A DNA stretch of 64,000 nucleotides from Archivesica marissinica (GCA_014843695.1 CM026398.1:20383594-20447593), one strand, 5' to 3'. Shown: positions 21,137 through 33,189, counted from the first letter of the stretch. Numbers and translations are program-made. Notes: a model not told the origin generated them from the letters alone.

Positions 21137-21408
21137 TTTATTTATCGTCTCTACCTGTTGCCCATATAAGCGACGCCTCCTGAAGAGATTAGTCGTTTTG
21201 GAGGATAGTGCAATGATACAGACAGAGACCCATTCCAGAGTCAACTCTGGTTCTTTTATGTGCATGGTGTAAAGCACCGACACGAGACCTCGGTTTAAAG
21301 TCTCGTCTGAAAGACTGTTAATTTTATTATGGTCAGACGGTGGATCGAACCTGCGACCCCTGGATTACCAGTCCAACATGTTAACCACTGGACTACATAT
21401 CCGTCTGT
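21137..21408 (-). mobile_element. tRNA-derived SINE (family D)
   Basis: Read on the minus strand, a tRNA-like head with GACTGGTAATCCAGGGGTCG and GGTTCGATCC is followed by a body with CCGAGGTCTCGTGTCGG and a tail with CAGGAGGCGTCGCTTATATG, GATAAATAAACGT. Copies are at 25367-25605, 45847-46098 and 60733-61003. Confidence 0.8.
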
Positions 21409-22790
21409 ATGAAGTTGGTGTGGTTGCAGTCTGGATGCCACATGTGTGCCATTTTCAACCCAAGCTTGCTATGTCTCGCCTGTGATGTGCTCCGGGGTGA
21501 GCTAGCATAAAGTACTTGAGAACAGTACCTCACATTGTTAACAATTAGGTCGTCTAGGCCTGTCCAAGAAAACAAGTGCAGTGCTGTAGGCACGTGCCTA
21601 AACAGTTTCTTCAAAAATTATAAATACAACAACAAATGAAGGGGTGTGTGTGTAGCGAACCCATCGAATATGGAAAGAGTCTTTATTTCATTACCTTAAA
21701 TGATAAAAACGATTTCACAACTTCTAAAATATGTTCCTGGTTTCTTATCGAAACGTGACTCAAATTGCAGCAATATAGACTCGAAAATGTCCTGTGGAAA
21801 TTACCCTGACCCTATTGGCTTAATTGTGCCTCTTCATATATTGATGTCAAGCTACGCCCCTGCATCATGAATGTTAACGTAGTGATGTCTCATGTTATGC
21901 CAAGTTCTTTTTTGGAACTTTATAATAAATATTTCGGGGCCTCTGTTGTTAAAAGGCTAAACCCGTAAATGAGTATATGTAGGCTAAAAAGTGAGGTGAG
22001 CGACTGATACATTCCAGTGGTCCTCTGTTTAAAACTGTCTTTTGTACTCGAATTGTCATATTAATATAAATACAACGTTTTATTGAATCGTTCAAGTACA
22101 GGTAGAGTATAATCGATAATGCATGATCATTTAAGATTATGATCACCCGCTGCATGCCAAAATCTTCATTCTGGATTAAACGCTTTTATCATTTCAAAGC
22201 ATTACATTTGGATCTTTAAATTTTGAAGTAAGAACATCGTACTCGAATACCCTACACAAGACATCACAACGGCATACACTATGGGGTATGTTACAACGTT
22301 CTTTCTGGGTTTTTTTGTCCTGTAGTCGCTATAAGGACGTGCACAGCATTCTATGATTATAATCACGCGGTAAGGTTACATTTTCTTTTGAAATTCGTGT
22401 TATGTGTAAAATAAAAGCACAATAAACATAATGAAATTGGACATTTTAAATGTATTCGAAATTAATGAAATCTTTTTTTTACTATCTTGGTTGTTTTTTA
22501 GGAAAATAGTATCCGAATTTGACCGCAAATCGTTCGGGATTATTTCCGTATAGCTACTCTCATTACTCTCATTCTAGCCACGTGCTCCTATTTGAAGTAA
22601 GTTCTGAAATATAGCACACCGTATGCAAATTAGTATCGCCGAGCATTTCCGTGTAGCTTGTCAATGGCGAAGGTTTCAAAAGTTGCCTTTTTTGTATCCA
22701 GTTCCATCCGCTTAGTGAATCACACAAGCGAAGAATTGATTGCGCGTATATCATGTTGTGCATGTCTTATTCACATTGTAAGTATAAGAA
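21409..22790. other. Intergenic, no gene recognised
   Basis: AT-rich DNA with only short open frames. No conserved protein motif, tRNA or long repeat was found by eye. Confidence 0.5.
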
Positions 22791-22796
22791 CAACGG

Positions 22797-23215
22797 AACA
22801 CGCACATACAGTACACGGAGTACGCGCATACAGTACACGGGACACGCGCATACATTGCAATGGTCACGCGCATACAGTACACGGGGCACGCGCGTACAGT
22901 ACACGTGGTACGCGCATACAATACACGGGGCACGCGCATATAGTACACGGGACACGCACATACAGTGCAATGGACACGCGCGTACAATACACGGGACACG
23001 CGCATATAGTACACGGGACACGCGCGTACAATACACGGGGCACGCGCATATAGTACACGGGGCACGCGCATATAGTACACGGGACACGCGCGTACAATAC
23101 ACGGGACACGCGCATACAGTACACGGGGCACGCGCATACAATACACGGGACACGCGCGTACAATACACGGGACACGCGCGTACAATACACGGGACACGCG
23201 CATACAGTGCACGAT
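22797..23215. repeat. 22-bp CpG-rich alternating purine-pyrimidine array (~19 copies)
   Basis: Unit close to CACGCGCATACAGTACACGG. Variants alternate CGCGCATA/CGCGCGTA and CAGTACAC/CAATACAC. Runs such as ACACGCGCGTACA are alternating purine-pyrimidine and CpG-dense in an otherwise AT-rich region. All six frames are open over long stretches, giving spurious Cys/Arg/Val-rich proteins on both strands. Confidence 0.95.
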
Positions 23216-23813
23216 CGCCTTTCTGAACAGGAATATATGACTTTAAGAGGAATAATCTGTACATAATGACGTCTGGAAGATTACCAGTGTAATCGCAGGA
23301 TATAAAATGTTTTACGAAAAAAGATCGACTAGTTGTTCACAAAATCTAATCCTTTTTGTTGAAAGTAATCTGCGAAAGTACGACAGATTAACACCCTATA
23401 TTGACAACTATGGTATACGTATTACGATTTCTCAGACGTTTAAGTAAGTTGTTTCGATCAGTACTTTAGCTTCCATCTTAAATCCCATATATAGCAAACA
23501 TGTCAAGTGGAGTAGACAATTGAATGATCGGATAGAAATCTCTGCTGGCTATCGGGGGAAAAACGTACACTGTTTGTCTGGCTATCGGTGGGAAAACGTA
23601 CAATGTTTGTCTGGCTATCGGTATAATATAACATATTGATATACGTTAGAAAACAACTGTTTTAGGTTTAATAAAATGTATTAAAACTGAGTGGACTTTC
23701 TCACAATTCCAGAAAGACTCGGACAACAACTTCTATCTCAATAATACGGTAAGAATACTTTATAAATGATGTGAGATTTGACTTATAAATTTGTGTTTCG
23801 GTACAGAATGCCT

Positions 23814-23975
23814 TTAAAGTGACACTACATCGCAAAAAGTAAACAATGGCATATTACGTCTAATAGTACTGTTGCCGCAAATTCTTCCGAAAATATTTGA
23901 ACACTGTAAACGTTCCTTATAGCGGTCAGCCACGTTCCTGAATTGACGTTTGTTTATTATTGGAGTATATACTAA
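23814..23975. mobile_element. Truncated TTAAAGYGAC-type MITE
   Basis: Begins TTAAAGTGACACTACATCGC and shares CAAATTCTTCCGAA and GACGTTTGTTTATTA blocks with the complete element at 25796-26185. The right terminus is not found. Confidence 0.6.
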
Positions 23976-24164
23976 GCGTGTGCTACTGTGGTTTAGGGAT
24001 AATTTAAATCAGATTAGTCTACAAAATAAATATCGCGGTAAGAATACGTTTTAAATGATGTCAGATTGACTTTATTACTGTAACATAAAGTAATTTTTAT
24101 TTCGTTATAGAATGCCGATGGGTCAAACACTGGTTTTACTGTCAATCTTGACCGCTTTGATCTC

Positions 24165-24405
24165 TTAACCCATTCAACACCACGTAACTCACATGGACTG
24201 GTCCATGATATTCATAAACCAATAAATGAATCAGAAAATCACATTTGGACAAGTTCATTTATCAAAATGGGTAATTATGTCTAAAAATAGTCATATCACT
24301 GGCAAAAAGTGCAGATCCTGATGAGACGGCTCGTCACGAGCCGGCTCATCTGGATCTACACTTTTTGTAAGCCTATTTAGAGGTCTGTGGTGTTGAAAGG
24401 GTTAA
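24165..24405. mobile_element. TTAA-flanked MITE (piggyBac-like ends)
   Basis: Exactly bounded by TTAA. Ends CCCATTCAACACCA and TGGTGTTGAAAGGG are inverted repeats. An internal hairpin GATGAGACGGCTCGT/ACGAGCCGGCTCATC is conserved in all three copies in this window (also 26733-26973 and, inverted, 31664-31907). TTAA target and CCC termini suggest mobilisation by a piggyBac-class transposase. Confidence 0.85.
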
Positions 24406-24833
24406 CTACCTTAGGTAGTTGGCCAAACATACAGACACACTTTGGTCAAACTAACTTACCATTTAACTTTTGTATACATATATGTAAATGCAACATTTTA
24501 ACCTGTGATGTATGGTTTTACTGTTTTATAAATCATTGAATTGAAAGTAAGTTTTAAGATGCTGTTATATTATATCTTAGATTGTCTCTTATAACTCAAA
24601 CATGAGTGGTTGTGTACATTGTTTTAATATTACTGTTTCAATATGTTGTGTATGCTTGTACAACAATGAGACATTAATAAACACTTATCTACATTCGGAT
24701 CACATTTTTTCTTTTTATTGTAGTCAACCATCTCCCCCATATATATACATTCCAAATTAACGTGTTTATTGACTCGTGCCCGTTACCTATGTACAGGTGT
24801 ATGTTATTTTGCAAATATAATTGTTAATATGTC

Positions 24834-25119
24834 CAGTACCGTAGCCAGAGGCAAATTTCAACCAAGACAATCTAGGGGCGTCCGGGGGTATGTTCCCCCT
24901 TACAAGTGTTGGGGTATTGAAGCGATTTCCTGCGTTTTCTGATTTATTGAGTTTAGACGTATAATTATGTACTGACATGTCAGCTCACTAGCAGTCAACA
25001 TTTTATACAGCAAAGGGATATTTTTTGCATTGTATTTATTTCGTTTATTTATTTTGTTTGCTTTGGAAATGTTAACCGAGGAAACTGCTTCGGTGTGCCT
25101 CAGTGTGGCTACGGGCCTG
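24834..25119. mobile_element. hAT-like MITE (CAGTACCGTAGCCAG)
   Basis: Ends CAGTACCGTAGCCAG and GTGGCTACGGGCCTG form imperfect inverted repeats. The interior shares GCGATTTCCTGCGTTTTCTG and TTTAGACGTATAATTATG with the copy at 27024-27296. Confidence 0.75.
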
Positions 25120-25366
25120 GTGTCATTATAAAATTAAAATGTCATTTTCGTAAAATCTGTGTTCCTTAAAATAAAGATACTGTTCTGCTCGGTTCTGTAT
25201 ACAACTACAGCATTTAACACTACCGTTACACAACCTACATACTGAATATTTAACTGTTCTTTTAAACGTTTATTTCAACAAATTTATATTGCTGGTTGAC
25301 GCGCGAAATCCACGTCGGCATTATTGGGGTTTGACTATATATGGAAGATAGATATATAATGATCAA

Positions 25367-25605
25367 AAGGTTCGATCCCCCGTCTGACCCTAATAGAATT
25401 AACAGTCTTTCAGAGGGGCTTTAACCCGAGGTCTCGTGTCGGTGCTGTACACCGTGCACGTAAAAGAACCAGAGGACACTCTGGAATGGGTCTCTGACTG
25501 TATCATTGCACTATCCTCTAATAATCTAAAATGACTAATCTCTTCAGGAGGCGTCGCTCATATGAGCAACCGGTAGCGACGATAAATAAACGTTAAACAC
25601 ACACA
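25367..25605 (+). mobile_element. Family D SINE, 5'-truncated at the B box
   Basis: Begins at GGTTCGATCCCCCGTCTGAC and retains the body (CCCGAGGTCTCGTGTCGG) and tail (CGACGATAAATAAACG). The A-box half is missing. Confidence 0.75.
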
Positions 25606-25795
25606 ATGATCAAAAACAGTTATTGAAAAGTCGTTTAGAGCGTTAACAATCAAAATATTCAATTGCTCGTATTTTGTAGTACACTGAATGGCAATAGTTA
25701 ATTATAAGGGGATCATTTTCAATGAGATATAAGTTTATCCCAGTCAGGTTCAAGTAGTTACCATAGACAGTAAGTATGTTTATTCCTACATGTCC

Positions 25796-26185
25796 TTAAA
25801 GCGACATTACACCGCAAAAAGCAAACAAAATGCATGTTCACGTATACATCCATTGCTACTACAAATTCTTCCGAATACTTTCGAACACTAATATTGACTC
25901 AATAAACAGTGTGTTTGTGGTATACAAGCTCTATTGACAGTAGCATTTCATAGAACGATAAATCTGTACGATGCATCGCAATTCAGGATACACGCATTGT
26001 ATTATGCATGGCTGTTGACCATATTTACATTATTTTGATATGTCAACAAACCGCGTATACGACGTTTGTTTATTAGTTGAAATACTCAGTTTTTGAAGCA
26101 AATATTTGGTGAAAAAATTATAGCATATAATATGAAATTTCATTCTGCAGAAATTTGCATTTTCATTGATGTAGTATCGCTTTAA
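25796..26185. mobile_element. 390-bp MITE with TTAAAGCGA termini
   Basis: Left end TTAAAGCGACATTACACCGC and right end GATGTAGTATCGCTTTAA are inverted repeats of ~20 bp. It is related in terminus to the 609-bp element at 56745-57353 (TTAAAGCAGCATTACATCG), suggesting one superfamily. No transposase frame. Confidence 0.75.
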
Positions 26186-26732
26186 GTAGTTGTTTGTATG
26201 AATGTTGGTTAGTACCAAAATTACTAGCCCCACTATGTGGCTCTAGTTACCTCCCCCGCCGTTCGTCATATAGGGAATGCTAATGACGTGATAATAACGT
26301 ACAAAAACACCTGCTATTACAAATACATTTTGTATACCATTCTTATTTTCTCGATGTGTCTCATTGAATGTCCAAACTGACACATTTATTTGTTGTTGTA
26401 CATAACGCCAAATTTTACAGACATTACGTAGTTGTGCATTACGGTCTATGGAGAAGAAATTCGCAACGTGTAGATTTTGACGTCGTGTTAAAAACATATG
26501 TTGCATTACGGTCTATGGAGAACCTATTAAAAATACAAATTGTGACTTCAGAATTGGTACATTAAACTTGAAGGTGTCATCTCAATGTTGTTACTTCCGG
26601 CTATAATGATTTCATTTTTATGTATTTAATTGTGAAGGGACTTCATACATGAGGTGCACGAGTATGTCTTGCAGACTATTGTAATACTATTTACTGTAGT
26701 TATTGATAGTAGAACTGGCGTTTGTAAGTCAG

Positions 26733-26973
26733 TTAACCCATTCAACACCAAGTAACTCACATGGACTGGTCCATGATATTCATAAACCAATAAATGAATC
26801 AGAAAATCACATTTGGACAAGTTCATTTATCAAAATGGGTAATTATGTCTAAAAATAGTCATATCACTGGCAAAAAGTGCAGATCCTGATGAGACGGCTC
26901 GTCACGAGCCGGCTCATCTGGATCTACACTTTTTGTAAGCCTATTTAGAGGTATGTGGTGTTGAAAGGGTTAA
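26733..26973. mobile_element. TTAA-flanked MITE, second copy
   Basis: Nearly identical to 24165-24405, in the same orientation, bounded by TTAA. It sits next to a second copy of the hAT-like MITE, as at the first locus. Confidence 0.85.
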
Positions 26974-27023
26974 TATAATGGTATAGATAGTCACCCAGAA
27001 ACGTTTGCTTTAATGTGCACCCC

Positions 27024-27296
27024 CAGTACCGTAACCAGAGGCAAATTTCAACCGAGGACATCTAGGAGGGGGTCCGGGGGCATGTTCCTTCTTACAATTG
27101 CTGCGGTATAGAAGCGATTTCCTGCGTTTTCTGATTTAATTAGTTTAGACGTATAATTATGTTCACCTCTCTAACAGTCAACATTGTATACAGCAAAGGG
27201 ATCGTTTTTTGCATTTTTATTTATTTCATTTTTATTACTTTGGAAATTTTAATCGAGGCAGCTGCCTCGGCGTGCCTCAATGTGGCTACGGGCCTG
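27024..27296. mobile_element. hAT-like MITE, second copy
   Basis: Same termini and interior as 24834-25119. The pair 'TTAA MITE then hAT-like MITE' therefore occurs twice ~2.2 kb apart, though with different spacers (428 and 50 bp). Confidence 0.75.
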
Positions 27297-27718
27297 ACGT
27301 CTAGTATGCTGTTAGCCAGACAATACAATGTTTCCTATAATGTGTCTCGAAAAACCAAACAACGTGATTTAAATTTATAGTGCAATATAACTACAGTTAA
27401 ATGTTTCAAGTTATTTTGAAGCGATTATTAAAATACTTATCCAGTGTTTATGTGTATCTGTTTATTGTCCGACTTCTCTTGACAACTCTATGGAAATTAT
27501 CTCTTAACAATTCATATTTCGTTATTTGTATACACCAATTGTAGATCATTTCTTCTTTTGACATGAACGAACAAAACTCCCGAATATAATAACATGTCAC
27601 AGTTTTTCGAGATTATAGCTTTGTGTAAAACTGTATCGAGGTTTTTGTCATGTTTTGTTATGAGCCTTTTCTTTATCATATGATGAATATAAAATAATCA
27701 TTTAGTTTATACACATTT

Positions 27719-27858
27719 ATTTTAGCTCGATTGCGAAACAAGTTCCCTCCTGGCGATGGATTCCATCAGGAATGAGGTCTCGAGAGCGATTAATAAATGT
27801 TGTAAGAAACGTCTCTCGCAATCGAGCTAAGATGGATGTGCATAAACTATCGTATAAC
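27719..27858. mobile_element. Family C SINE tail arranged as an inverted pair
   Basis: Starts TTAGTTTATACACATTTATT..GCTCGATTGCGAAACA and ends GCAATCGAGCTAAG..CATAAACTA, that is, the SINE 3' tail inverted at the front of a SINE 3' half. The same architecture with a full SINE inside is at 47877-48158. Confidence 0.65.
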
Positions 27859-27894
27859 CATAGTATAGTGTAACATTAGTATAGTATATAACAT

Positions 27895-27958
27895 CATCAT
27901 CATCGTCGTCGTCGTCGATGTCTTCGTCGTCGTCTTCATCATCACCACCACCACCATC
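27895..27958. repeat. CAT/CGT trinucleotide microsatellite
   Basis: Runs of CAT, CGT and CAC triplets, such as CATCATCATCATCGTCGTCG. Produces a short spurious poly-Ser frame. Confidence 0.9.
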
Positions 27959-28546
27959 AAACCTAATTCGAAGTTATAGTTGGAAAGCCACCATATTTCA
28001 ATATTTAAACATCACATATGCATATACACCATTAATAGAATGTAAATTAATTTTATATTACAGGTTACTGATGATTTACATATATGTCATAAGTCAGAGC
28101 GCCCGCCTCATTTGTTGGATGTGAAGGACATGAAATATTAACATTAATTATCTCGCCGATAGTGCCTCGGAATCGAATTAATATTCACACAATGTGATTT
28201 GAAAACAAACTATTCATCGATTCTAGTTCGGATGACGTAAAGCTAATTGCCATATAGCTGTAGTTTCAATACAACGACTTTGTGGTATATGTAAACTCGT
28301 CTAATATATATTTCCGGTGAATTCGGAGACGGGAGAGTTTCGTGATGTGGAGTAATTGTCATGAGTGATTCGGATTTGCATTGATTTTCACTAATGTTTA
28401 TTTTCAATATAATGTAAACGTTTGTTTTGTGTAACAAACCCAGGACGTGCTAGACATAGAAACGTTCAAATTACGCAGCTAAGGATCGAATATCTTGTAA
28501 ACCACGGGAGAGGTAACACATCACTCTGGAAACTGCCCAACGAACA

Positions 28547-29311
28547 ATGGGCTTGGGTGAGGAAGTAAGCGTGAAAAGGCGGAAAGTAATTTATGATGAA
28601 TATACCGGCGGATTTTACGCGGAATCCAGGGTGGATAGTTTGCAAAGACAATGCGAATACAGGGCACGTCTTACTGACGTCATAAATAAAGCTGAAGAAG
28701 CTAAATACAAGATGGCATGTAAACAAGTGAACGCTGAGAAACATATATTTCTTGCCAGAAAAGAAAAGGTAACACATAGACACTCCGAGGCTTTACTTGA
28801 CTACAAAGCCCACAGAAATGTGCTGGAACGGCTGGCTAAGGAAAGAGAAGACATATGTGCTCAGAAAGATGATATATATGGTAAATATCCACCGGATAGT
28901 CTACGTGTTAAACTTGATGAGCTAATAGACGAAGAACTACATGAACTGAGTCCAGTTGTCCGGCGCAGGCGAGAAGCGACGAGAATTCTGGGTAAAAGAA
29001 CTGATTTATCTGAAGTCGATAGGACTTTATCTACAGAGGATATGTTTGATGACTTTAAATCGAGAAAAAGCCGGGTTTCTAGCCCGGCAAAACCACCGAC
29101 ACGGACTTCTGGTTCGGAGACGCCAAAACCGGCACCTAGGCTTATACTTCCGGCAATCACAGTGAGGCTTGGTAAAAATGGAACACAGTCACGTGTAATT
29201 GAACCTGGCACTAACAGACTGAATGATAACTCGAAATCGTATAACGACAGTTCTACTTTACCGTCCGTCTTTGTGACGGACCCGAGAGGAGGCCATGCCG
29301 CTCTAGGATGA
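28547..29311 (+). CDS. Single-exon coiled-coil protein, family unknown
   Basis: A 254-codon open frame starting MGLGEEVSVKRRK in the context ACAATGG and ending TGA. I do not recognise a family. Residues ~25-120 are highly charged and helical-looking with spaced Leu/Ile/Ala, consistent with a coiled coil (QRQCEYRARLTDVINKAEEA; RNVLERLAKEREDI). Residues ~130-150 are basic (RRRREATRILGKR) and the C-terminal 90 residues are Ser/Thr/Pro-rich and probably disordered. No signal peptide or membrane segment is visible. Base composition is more GC-rich than the flanks and codon use looks natural. AATAAA at 29638-29643 and 29688-29693 could serve polyadenylation. It may be an intronless gene, a retrocopy, or a large last exon; the overlapping antisense frames are weaker. 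Confidence 0.65.
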   Translation: MGLGEEVSVKRRKVIYDEYTGGFYAESRVDSLQRQCEYRARLTDVINKAEEAKYKMACKQVNAEKHIFLARKEKVTHRHSEALLDYKAHRNVLERLAKEREDICAQKDDIYGKYPPDSLRVKLDELIDEELHELSPVVRRRREATRILGKRTDLSEVDRTLSTEDMFDDFKSRKSRVSSPAKPPTRTSGSETPKPAPRLILPAITVRLGKNGTQSRVIEPGTNRLNDNSKSYNDSSTLPSVFVTDPRGGHAALG

Positions 29312-30560
29312 CATAGCTTGTTGTAATGATCTTAGAAAGAACAAACATCGATAACGAAGGCCTAATATGTGTTAGTTGTGTCAATTCTCGTTTTGTTTTG
29401 ACGTGCTTTCCATAGAATTCACATGCTCGTCATGTCGGCATTCGGAAATATATAATTCATTCTTCATAATTTGTCGAAATTAGTGGACATTCAATACGTA
29501 AGAAACTGCATTTATTTATGCCAGTAGAGTTCGTGTATTTTCCTAAATTGGGAAACCTTGTCATTTCGTTTCTGTCTAATGTAGACCTTTATCTTTGTGC
29601 ATGCATATATTGTGTATTACAAATACATTTTCAAAACAATAAATACAATGAGTGTGTGCCAGTCATAGAAATATGTGACCATCAAAGAATAAAATGTATG
29701 CCCATGTATAGAGGGCTTGAAGGAAATATTAAAGTATAAATATGCGTTTATTCTTCAAATTGGCTACACATAGACTAACGTTCATATGCATTTCATAGTG
29801 CTAACTTCCGTATACGACCGGTTACAAAGCTATTAGCGACTTTTGCAAACAACTTTTCATAGCAGAGGGTAATTTACAGATAGTAATTTCTCAGAAACCA
29901 GCTCATTTATGGGCATATCTTCAACATTTACTTACATTCTGAACACATTTGTATGGATCAACTATAATACTTTATTCGTAAATGTGTAATGAGGTTCATA
30001 CATTCCACAACACAGTCTCAATATAGATCTAGATTCTAGATGACTTTAATTTCCAGGACCTTTGCACCCGCGAATTTGGTAATGATAGTTTCAAAGTTAA
30101 TGTGCTCGTGGCGGTAACTATGTAACTGGTATGGATGCAAACCCTAATAAACATTCAAATGTCATGGTCGATCTCAGATAATTCTACACTGATTCGTATG
30201 TGTGCCAAATCCTGTTTTAATAGTTTACGAAGGCTTACTCTTTTCATATGTAAATGGTTTGTGTTAAGATAGTTCTTATATCATGGCCATGTTTTAGTTA
30301 TTTTAAGTAACATCTGCTAATTAGGTCACCCTCAATCTGATTGAGAATGATAATTATTTTTCAAAAACCATTTCTTAATTGAGTGTTATAGTGTCTATAG
30401 TTCCTTCAGTTTCTTAGCACTATGTATTGTAATCATTTTTAGCTTTCAATTATCTACTACTCCTCAGATTTACCATGTATCTAATACTCTGACTGCATGT
30501 AATGCTATCAGTAACTGTGATACAAGTCTCTTGTAATTCTATTTATTGAATTTGGTATGT
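29312..30560. other. Intergenic DNA, no gene recognised
   Basis: AT-rich, with two AATAAA motifs just after the coiled-coil ORF. No recognisable protein motif. Confidence 0.45.
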
Positions 30561-30584
30561 GTTTATATTTGCTGTAATGTACAT

Positions 30585-30712
30585 ATATGAGACTGATATA
30601 AAGATGCAAACACATGACACTGAACGATCTTTCCGCACTGACTGTGGATATTGGCATTGTTACAAGAACAACCAGGCAGACATGAATGTCTTTGTAGAGG
30701 GTTTTGTTTACC
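30585..30712 (-). pseudogene. hAT transposase C-terminal fragment
   Basis: The minus-strand frame contains TMPISTVSAERSFSVM, matching the conserved 'lP.ssa.aERsFS.l' block of the hAT dimerisation domain. Only ~40 codons around the motif look related; the flanks are not. This is a remnant of an autonomous hAT element, possibly a past source of transposase for the hAT-like MITEs here. Confidence 0.6.
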
Positions 30713-31237
30713 GGCAATATGGTGGTACTCGTGTGTGAAAGATGACATCAGAGCTGTACTACACATTCCGTGATATATCATATCAGAGTATGTATAATAT
30801 ATGCCATAATATTCGGCTAAGATGGTCTACGTCATAGCGACTCTTTGGCAAGTTAGAACCTGACTACATGTATAACAAAACGTATAACAACCTTAGACCG
30901 AAACAAATAAAAACTCATGTTCTTGTGTTACACCCAACCCGAATTTGATGGCCCGATCCGTTTTGTGGTTGTATATGACCATGTAGGTTGGAGCAATTAT
31001 GAGTGTGCTCAAATGAGGAAATAAGAGTTGTCTTGTCGTTGTTTATCGGCGAATAAAAACACTTGTGTGGAGTTCTTACGTCACGTGATTTTCATTCATA
31101 AATAAGTGTTTACGGGGGGGGGGGCATATTCAACAGCCATAAAATAGACCGGCTCTAGTCGTGTTTTATTGCAGAATTAAACACGCTAGCTTTGTTTAAG
31201 AAATATATGCCTTTCAGCTACTTATTGGTGAAGAAAG

Positions 31238-31328
31238 CATGGTTTGTAGTTCTGCTGACGCGTAGGAATTAACCATGCATGCCGTATGACTAAGCGGTTA
31301 ATTATGGCGGTCAGAACTACAAACCATG
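31238..31328. repeat. 91-bp imperfect hairpin
   Basis: Arms CATGGTTTGTAGTTCTG and CAGAACTACAAACCATG are perfect 17-bp inverted repeats. GAATTAACCATG and GGTTAATTA inside pair further. Probably the core of a small foldback MITE. Confidence 0.65.
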
Positions 31329-31663
31329 TTTTATACGACTATAGATAACGCAAATACAAGTTGGTAATATTTTCCGAGTGCATAAAAGACATCACAAAAC
31401 TACAAACAAAATGGTAGTAAAATGGCGTCAGGTTTTGTCCGTCACCAGATTTAAACACGGTAAATTCTATCTTTGCGTATACAGACACAATGCTGAGAAA
31501 TGTTAGAATCTGTGTTTATAGGAATAAAGAACAAACTATCGCGTCATGTTAGAATAATAATTAATATAAGAAACGTGCAACACCAAATTGCCAAAATAAA
31601 TAGAGGATATTTGTGTTTATTAGTGTAAGATATGATTTTATAGAAATTGGCTAGCACACGTAA

Positions 31664-31907
31664 TTAACCCTTTAAACACCACATACTTCTAAATAGGCTT
31701 ACAAAAAAGTGTAGATCCAGATGAGCCGGCTCATGACGAGCCGTCTCATCAGGATCTGCACTTTTTGCAAGTAATATTACTATTTTTAGATTTTTTTTTA
31801 CCCATTTTGATAAATGAACTGATCCAAATGTAATTTTCTTATTAATTTATTGATCTAAAAATATCATGGACCAGTTCCTGTCAGTTACTTGGTGTTGAAT
31901 GGGTTAA
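31664..31907. mobile_element. TTAA-flanked MITE, third copy (inverted)
   Basis: Reverse orientation of 24165-24405, bounded by TTAA. The internal CGGCTCATGACGAGCCG hairpin is kept, while the sequence is more diverged than between the other two copies. Confidence 0.82.
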
Positions 31908-32850
31908 TATGTGTGGACTAACAATACTACACAGGTCACAAATCAAAACAAATTACGAAAACATTTTCCGAATGACCAGGGTGGCCATTAAAAACAGAAA
32001 CCTCAATGCTATTCAGTATCATCATAAAATGTACATACTATCTGTCTGAATTTATCCGATAAGTCAATATGTATTAATCCGCACTGTTATATTGAAACTA
32101 TTTCGTAATGCAATTCCATCGATAATTTGTTGCAAGGGTCAAACACTGTATATAATTACAACGTCGCGACAAAATTCTAGTCTCATTAATATTCACAGCG
32201 GACTACTTTTTGTATGGTGTGACGAACCCAAAAGACATCTTGTTTTGTAATTTGTAAAATATTAGTTGTAATTATATATAGATAGGCCTAGCCAATTTAT
32301 TATCATAATTTGTTCAAATTTGGAACAGGCATAGTAAACTAAGTAGTTCACAACATCAATACAAACGGATAAATAGCAACTGCAGATGTTACTGCTCGTT
32401 CACTATACCAGTGGTCCAAAGCATGGTTATGGTATTGCAGTGAATTCACCTATAGTGAAGCTGATATGTGCAACTAAATGGACAACATGTTCATTTTTGC
32501 AGGGAAGTCTGATTTTTGGCACAAATCTAGCCAAAGTGAAGTAGTTTATGAAAAGTCTGACAGGCAGTAGTTTCTGACACTCGCCCATGGATATTTCGGC
32601 GTGTCTTTAAGGGGTACCCAATACTCAGAAATAAAAATTAGAAATTGTCGATATTTCTTTTTCCTTTTATCACATAGGAACATATGCTTTGCTATTTTTA
32701 TCTTTCAACATATGGCACCTTGATTAGTGTTCTTGAGTAGGCAGAACACCAATTTCGGCCAATTTGAAGCACGATTGGCCCATAATTGGGTCATTGTATG
32801 TTGTTGTGTTGTGCTTATATAATGAATATTCCATTTTCTCTAAATTGTAT
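31908..32850. other. Intergenic DNA, nothing recognised
   Basis: AT-rich, short open frames only, no clear repeat boundaries seen. Confidence 0.4.
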
Positions 32851-32857
32851 TCACTTA

Positions 32858-33081
32858 GGCCATAATAAAATATTTCCTAGATTTTCATCCCCGCCCGCCC
32901 CCGTTTTTAGGGCCCGCCCCGATTTTTTTTATTACTATTTGAAAAAAAAAAAAATCTTGTCAAAACACCATTTTATCAGCATAAATATCGATATCCTGAA
33001 AATATAAAATAAAAAATTAAATTTCACCCCCCATTTTCAAAAAAATTTGGATGAAAATCTAGGATTTATTTTATTATGGCC
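32858..33081. mobile_element. 224-bp MITE with GGCCATAATAAAA termini
   Basis: Ends GGCCATAATAAAATATTTCC and AGGATTTATTTTATTATGGCC are inverted repeats, extending inward as CTAGATTTTCATCC/GGATGAAAATCTAG. The interior is A-rich and C-rich low complexity. Confidence 0.8.
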
Positions 33082-33189
33082 TTATGGTGATTTTCTATTT
33101 TGTATCAGGCTAGATTGTGACTATGGTTACTGCATTAAATGTTAAAATAAACCATTAGGAGACATCAACGGATACATACTGGTCTCTTT

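Noticed and set aside
22658..23264. Several 108-165-residue Cys/Val/Arg-rich or His/Thr/Arg-rich frames
   Set aside because: Overlapping translations of the 22-bp array in many frames; none extends into conserved unique sequence.
23748..24116. Possible short exons next to two similar TAAGAATAC...AGAATGCC segments
   Set aside because: The two segments are similar to each other but encode no recognisable peptide and flank a MITE; more likely a small duplication.
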